Positions 60,463-64,000 of a DNA stretch of 64,000 nucleotides are shown one piece after another; position 1 is the stretch's first letter, and every line of letters starts with the position of its first letter. The DNA comes from Lentibacillus siamensis (GTDB lineage: Bacteria > Bacillota > Bacilli > Bacillales > Amphibacillaceae). The DNA lies in the NCBI RefSeq assembly GCF_039522605.1, contig NZ_BAAADS010000001.1, positions 1 to 64,000 of the forward strand, read 5' to 3'. Both the position numbers and the translations under genes were made by a program. The notes beneath the pieces are model-generated. The model made no database searches. It was not told the origin of the DNA and was given only the letters and a program-made list of their open reading frames with translations.

Positions 60463-60623
60463 CATTGGATTAATTTTTTTGCAGCACTATTTATCTCTAC
60501 CAATTTGCTATTCATGTAAGGTGCCATCCAATCTATACCTGTTTTATCGCCAGATTCGGATAACGATCCTTCTGGAGTTATTACTGATAAAAATTGTTCT
60601 TGAATTATGCTATTATTTAATAA
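60463..60623 (-). pseudogene. Remnant related to the two-domain lipoprotein
   Basis: A short minus-strand frame without a start encodes SVITPEGSLSESGDKT, nearly the same as SVLTPEGSLSGSGDKV in domain 2 of the lipoprotein at 58672-59682; the DNA matches well at 60541-60590 against about 58903-58952. The sequence then continues into unrelated residues (GIDWMAPYMNSKLVEI) and a stop. It is debris of a second, partly lost copy. Confidence 0.75.
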
Positions 60624-60626
60624 CCT

Positions 60627-61322
60627 TTAGTTGTGTTTGTAAAAATAACTGCATATGATAAAAATAAGAAAAGGAAACAAAAGCAAATCAAGTACTATTC
60701 TAGAAAATGTAAGAGTAAACAAAGATAGCTTACTGGACAAAATATGAAAAATATTTAATAAGACAAACCAAGATGTAACTTCAATAAAAATCACAAAGCA
60801 TATAATAGTAAATAATTTTGCAAATCTATCATAGCCAAAGCTTAATGTCCTTTTTAAATTAATTTTTAAAGAGTAATTACTTCCATTATTAATAATCAAA
60901 TAAAACGGATACGAATAAAACAATATTCCGATAACTAATCCAGGTATCAGGTAAAAATGATAACCTAATGTTACTAATAAAGAATAGTAAACCGCATACA
61001 TATATACAGGCGAAAAAAATCTATATATACTACCCAAAACCTTTTTCAACTCTGGGATTTCGTCTTTATACTTAAAAAAACGAAAGTAATAAATATATGG
61101 GATTTGGCTAATTATTACAGCGAATAATGTAAAAAAAATTTTCACCTCATCCTGTAATGTCAATGGAAATAAGAAAGAAATCGAAAAAACACCAAGAACC
61201 ATCAAGAACTGAATAGGAAACATATAAATAACACCAATGACAAAAATCTTTTCAATATTATTTATATATAATGAACCACCTTCCTTAATAGAATATAAAA
61301 GGCTATCCAAAATTTTAATCAC
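60627..61322 (-). CDS. Six-helix membrane protein, function unknown
   Basis: About 231 residues with six hydrophobic helices and few charged loops. The segment LIPGLVIGILFYSYPFYLII, followed by SLKINLKRTLSFGYDRF, is like the pattern of the DUF975/YciC-type membrane domains (a Pro-Gly turn, then a helix pair and an alkrS-like motif), but I cannot confirm the family. I use the GTG at 61322, which has AGGAAGTG upstream; a GTG at 61331 is possible. Codon use is more AT-rich than in the core genes to the left. Confidence 0.6.
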   Translation of the reverse strand: MIKILDSLLYSIKEGGSLYINNIEKIFVIGVIYMFPIQFLMVLGVFSISFLFPLTLQDEVKIFFTLFAVIISQIPYIYYFRFFKYKDEIPELKKVLGSIYRFFSPVYMYAVYYSLLVTLGYHFYLIPGLVIGILFYSYPFYLIINNGSNYSLKINLKRTLSFGYDRFAKLFTIICFVIFIEVTSWFVLLNIFHILSSKLSLFTLTFSRIVLDLLLFPFLIFIICSYFYKHN

Positions 61323-61419
61323 AATTAACACTTCCTAATTAAGACCATCAACTATATAGACAAATCTGAACAATTAACGTAGTATAAAAAATAAGAGCAT
61401 ATGAATTGGAGTGAGTTAA

Positions 61420-61623
61420 ATGAAAGTCATTCAGGGTGGCCGGAAACAACAAGAGCCTGGAAAGACAAAAAATCAAGAAGGACATGATGGCAGTTTTAAA
61501 GGTGCCATAAAATTTCACATCAAGGATACAATCCAATATCTTTTAATACCATTATTTCTTATTTACGAATTACTGCAACTTGTTTTAAAACCCTTCAGGC
61601 TGCTATTCAGATCCAAAAAGTAA
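61420..61623 (+). CDS. Small membrane-anchored protein
   Basis: A 67-residue protein starting MKVIQGGRKQ, with a hydrophilic N-terminal half rich in Lys, Gln and Gly and a C-terminal hydrophobic helix (YLLIPLFLIYELLQLVL) followed by basic residues. GGAGTGA lies before the ATG. It is the only rightward gene of the accessory arm. Function unknown. Confidence 0.55.
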   Translation: MKVIQGGRKQQEPGKTKNQEGHDGSFKGAIKFHIKDTIQYLLIPLFLIYELLQLVLKPFRLLFRSKK

Positions 61624-61659
61624 ACTGATCTAATAATTTTATTCAGTGAATTTATTTTT

Positions 61660-62028
61660 CTATAAATTATTCCTTGTTTTCACGGCAAGTTCAATTATGT
61701 AAGTCATCAATGCCCCCATTAAACTAATAATAACGCCTATAAAAATTCCTTTTAGTAATGGTATATTCAAATTTAGGTTACCTTGTATAACAAAACTTGA
61801 AAGAAACTGATTAATAACACCCAATAAAAATCCAGTAATGATGGCTGAAAAGAAAGGACGTTTAATATTTATCGAGGATATTATACCCCCCGGAAAATAA
61901 ATAGCTATTAGTATTACAATAGATATTAGTTGATTATCAATTATTTTCCAAAACCCTATAATAAATCCCATAATAATGGCTCCTAAAAAACCAGCTCCAA
62001 TTCCCTGGGTTATACGCGTAAATAACAT
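61660..62028 (-). CDS. Four-helix membrane protein
   Basis: A 122-residue protein with four hydrophobic helices and glycine-rich turns (GIGAGFLGAIIMGFIIGF, IYFPGGIISS). It resembles small DUF5518-like membrane proteins of Bacillales, which I cannot confirm. A ribosome site (AAAGGGT) lies at a long distance before the ATG. It follows the gene at 62051-62629 by 22 bases, so the two are probably co-transcribed. Confidence 0.58.
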   Translation of the reverse strand: MLFTRITQGIGAGFLGAIIMGFIIGFWKIIDNQLISIVILIAIYFPGGIISSINIKRPFFSAIITGFLLGVINQFLSSFVIQGNLNLNIPLLKGIFIGVIISLMGALMTYIIELAVKTRNNL

Positions 62029-62050
62029 AATTAAAAATACCCTTTCACTT

Positions 62051-62629
62051 TTATTCCGGCCGCCAATAAGGCTCTTTAATAAATAACCATTGAGCGTGAA
62101 ACATTAATACAATTGCCAACATGAAAACATATAATATACTTATAATAACTGCACTGGGTGATCCTTGCCCAATAACATATCCAGAAATTCCCGCAATGCC
62201 TGCACCGACACTTCCAAAAGCATAAATGCCTTTTCCAATACCGGTTTTCGGAGCCCGTAATTCTTGATTAATTATTTTACTAAATCGAGAACCAATATAA
62301 GCAACAATAACCATCAGAAACGTTAAAGACAAAAGTAGAAATAAGTTTCGTGAAACCGACCTCCAGTATAGAACGATTATACAAATAGCAGCTACATCAA
62401 TCTGTATTATCATATATATAACTCTAGGGGGAACATAATAATGTAATTCTTTTTTTTTCCCAAACAAAGCAATGATCGAACAAAGAAAAATATATAGCCC
62501 CAGCAACCAAAAGCCAATTGCACTTGTTGTAGGACTAACTGAAGCGAATAAACCAAAGAGAATTGGAAATATAGCCATACCATATATACTTTCTGAATTT
62601 GGATGTTCACTTTTTGGGCCCAGATTCAT
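62051..62629 (-). CDS. Six-helix membrane protein
   Basis: A 192-residue protein with about six hydrophobic helices. The loop SKIINQELRAPKTGIGKGIYAFG lies between helices four and five, and the segment GSVGAGIAGISGYVIGQGS is glycine-rich. AAGGTGGTG lies before the ATG. It is 30 bases downstream of the secreted WxGxPW protein gene and belongs to the same transcript. I do not recognise the family. Confidence 0.6.
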   Translation of the reverse strand: MNLGPKSEHPNSESIYGMAIFPILFGLFASVSPTTSAIGFWLLGLYIFLCSIIALFGKKKELHYYVPPRVIYMIIQIDVAAICIIVLYWRSVSRNLFLLLSLTFLMVIVAYIGSRFSKIINQELRAPKTGIGKGIYAFGSVGAGIAGISGYVIGQGSPSAVIISILYVFMLAIVLMFHAQWLFIKEPYWRPE

Positions 62630-62659
62630 TTTTTACACCACCTTTTGAATAGGAACCGA

Positions 62660-63682
62660 CTAATTAAATAATTTAGTTAACCCGTATTTAGTCATTTGAT
62701 ATACTAATTTGGTCTTATTAACTGCGTTTTTAAATCCTTTTTCAAAAAAGTTTTGTACACCATTCTTCAATTTTCTTCCCCATGATGTCGATAAAATGCC
62801 CGAAATTGCTAGACCTGCTGCGCCACCAATAATTGTACCAGCAATCGGAACAGCAGAACCCACTATAAGGCCAGTTGTAACTAGACTACCTGCACCCAAC
62901 GATCCAATAGCCGTCGACAGCGATGCTGTTCCCCACGCAAATGCAGTTTCTGTCACTGTAGCGGATAAAAATTCTCTGCTCCATATATCTCCATCACTTT
63001 GATTATAAGCTGAAACCATACCTACTGCACTAGAAAGAAATGCATTCCCCTTTGAAACAGCAGAATGTTTAAATGCCTTTCCAAAACTATTATAATGATT
63101 TTTTGGTGGTAAATGTACTTGTTCTACTCCTTGAATATATTTACCCTTTCTACCTAATTTTTTTGTCATTTCTAGCAAGGGGCTTTTTAACTTTTTTCCT
63201 CCAGATGATAAGTATCCTGTAACTTTTCCACCTTCAATTACTGTCAATAATCTATGTCCATTATGGTAAGCAATATAACCGAGACCAGATTTAGCAATCA
63301 GACTCCCCGATTTTTTAGCCCACCAATCGAAACCCTTCTCTGGAATATTAGATTTTCCTTCCATATTACCTTCAGAGTTTAATTGTCCTCTACCATTTTG
63401 ATTTGTGGAATCATTTTTTCCGTACTTATATGGTGGCACCTTTTCATTGTATTCGTTATAACTATTCTCTTGCTGATCCTTATTCTCATAATGAGTATCA
63501 GATCTATCTTGCCAATGTAAGTCCGTTCCATCCCATGGTACACCTTTCCATGGGTCTCCTTCCCAAGGATTACCTGTCCACGAATCGACTGCATAGACAA
63601 TTGATGATGACGGCATAAAAACAACGAAAAATACAGAAACTACTATCATCATTTTTCCAAAATACTTATTAATTTTAATCAC
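62660..63682 (-). CDS. Secreted protein with WxGxPW repeats
   Basis: About 340 residues. A signal peptide (MMIVVSVFFVVFMPSSSIVYA) is followed directly by four short Trp repeats (SWTGNPWEGDPWKGVPWDG), a hydrophilic Asn/Gln/Lys-rich linker, a region with KSGLGYIAYHNGHRLLTVIEGG, and a C-terminal glycine- and alanine-rich hydrophobic stretch (GSAVPIAGTIIGGAAGLAISG) followed by basic residues. I choose the GTG at 63682; an ATG at about 63649 is possible, and the ribosome site is weak. The overall design is like exported toxins and their carriers, but no known toxin domain is visible. Confidence 0.6.
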   Translation of the reverse strand: MIKINKYFGKMMIVVSVFFVVFMPSSSIVYAVDSWTGNPWEGDPWKGVPWDGTDLHWQDRSDTHYENKDQQENSYNEYNEKVPPYKYGKNDSTNQNGRGQLNSEGNMEGKSNIPEKGFDWWAKKSGSLIAKSGLGYIAYHNGHRLLTVIEGGKVTGYLSSGGKKLKSPLLEMTKKLGRKGKYIQGVEQVHLPPKNHYNSFGKAFKHSAVSKGNAFLSSAVGMVSAYNQSDGDIWSREFLSATVTETAFAWGTASLSTAIGSLGAGSLVTTGLIVGSAVPIAGTIIGGAAGLAISGILSTSWGRKLKNGVQNFFEKGFKNAVNKTKLVYQMTKYGLTKLFN

Positions 63683-63802
63683 CCCGTGATAACCAGTCAA
63701 AATGTTATAAGTATAACATAATATTCTCGTTATTGTACTCTCCATTTAAGAAAAGGAGAAATGCAATAAAAGTCTTCCCCCTTATTCAATGTATGGTGTT
63801 AT

Positions 63803-64000
63803 TTAACCATCTTTTTCCTGAATTTGACGTATATGATTAGTCCGCATAAGAGGTAAAGCCGTTCCAACTACTAGAGCTGTCAATGGAAATCCTCCTGATC
63901 CTGCCAACCATTCAAACACTGTTACAGGTACAAAAATACCATAGATAAAAATCATTAAAATCATGTAGAATCTTCGCCAGTTCTTTTCGGACTTCGACAA
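63803..64000 (-). CDS. Small membrane protein, cut by the window edge
   Basis: At least 65 residues with two hydrophobic helices (FYMILMIFIYGIFVPVTVFEWL and FPLTALVVGTALPL) and a basic C-terminal tail. The frame is open to base 64000 and begins there with a TTG, so the true start may lie outside. It could be the C-terminal end of a longer protein. No terminator or clear family. Confidence 0.5.
   Translation of the reverse strand: MSKSEKNWRRFYMILMIFIYGIFVPVTVFEWLAGSGGFPLTALVVGTALPLMRTNHIRQIQEKDG

Overview
The window looks like a chromosomal segment of an endospore-forming, probably salt-tolerant member of the Bacillaceae (Virgibacillus, Oceanobacillus or Lentibacillus type). The reasons are Bacillus-type gene strings (ytwF/leuS/ytqB/ytpB; asnB/metK/pckA/ytlCD/ytkD; menFDHE; yugI/pgi/patB/kapB; yuiBCD/yumC; dapF/yuzD/yutI/yutH/yutG/yutF/yutE), strong GGAGG ribosome sites with frequent TTG and GTG starts, a spore-coat gene (yutH), a sporulation phosphorelay accessory gene (kapB), and T-box, SAM-I and FMN leaders. 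The genus is an inference; the family is well supported.

Layout. Positions 1-203 hold tandem promoters and the leader of an rRNA operon that runs leftward out of the window. 350-16700 carries core metabolism: leuS with a T-box, the tRNA methyltransferase mnmM/ytqB, the sesquarterpene synthase ytpB, asnB, metK with a SAM riboswitch, pckA, an ABC transporter pair without a binding protein, ytkD, and a siderophore-type ATPase behind a Fur box. 17000-27000 is a TM-helix-repeat membrane protein and menaquinone synthesis: menF, menD, menH and menE run leftward, menA and a hotdog thioesterase run rightward, and menB stands alone. menC is not here. 27200-34300 has ribU behind an FMN riboswitch, a large bacillopeptidase F-type secreted protease and an M42 aminopeptidase. 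34400-54600 holds a potassium channel, pgi, patB, a SodC-like lipoprotein, kapB, the KhtTU potassium antiporter, ptsH, deoD, bioY, yuiBCD, yumC, Fe-S assembly genes (YutM, YutI), dapF and the yut genes.

At about 54660 the conserved order ends in a small gene whose reading frame shifts exactly at an A AAA AAG heptamer. To its right (54992-64000) lies AT-rich accessory DNA: a tightly packed leftward operon with two paralogous von Willebrand A lipoproteins, a membrane protein and a lipoprotein with two copies of one domain, followed by gene debris and a run of small uncharacterised membrane proteins plus a secreted protein with WxGxPW repeats. This arm is the best candidate for an undescribed system; it looks like an envelope-associated protein set, but nothing in it reveals a biochemical activity.

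Other points of note are a 15-copy 21-bp minisatellite between yumC and the IscA-like gene, a MenB with Glu where type I enzymes have Gly and type II enzymes have Asp, a SodC-like protein lacking one copper His, and several large intergenic palindromes.
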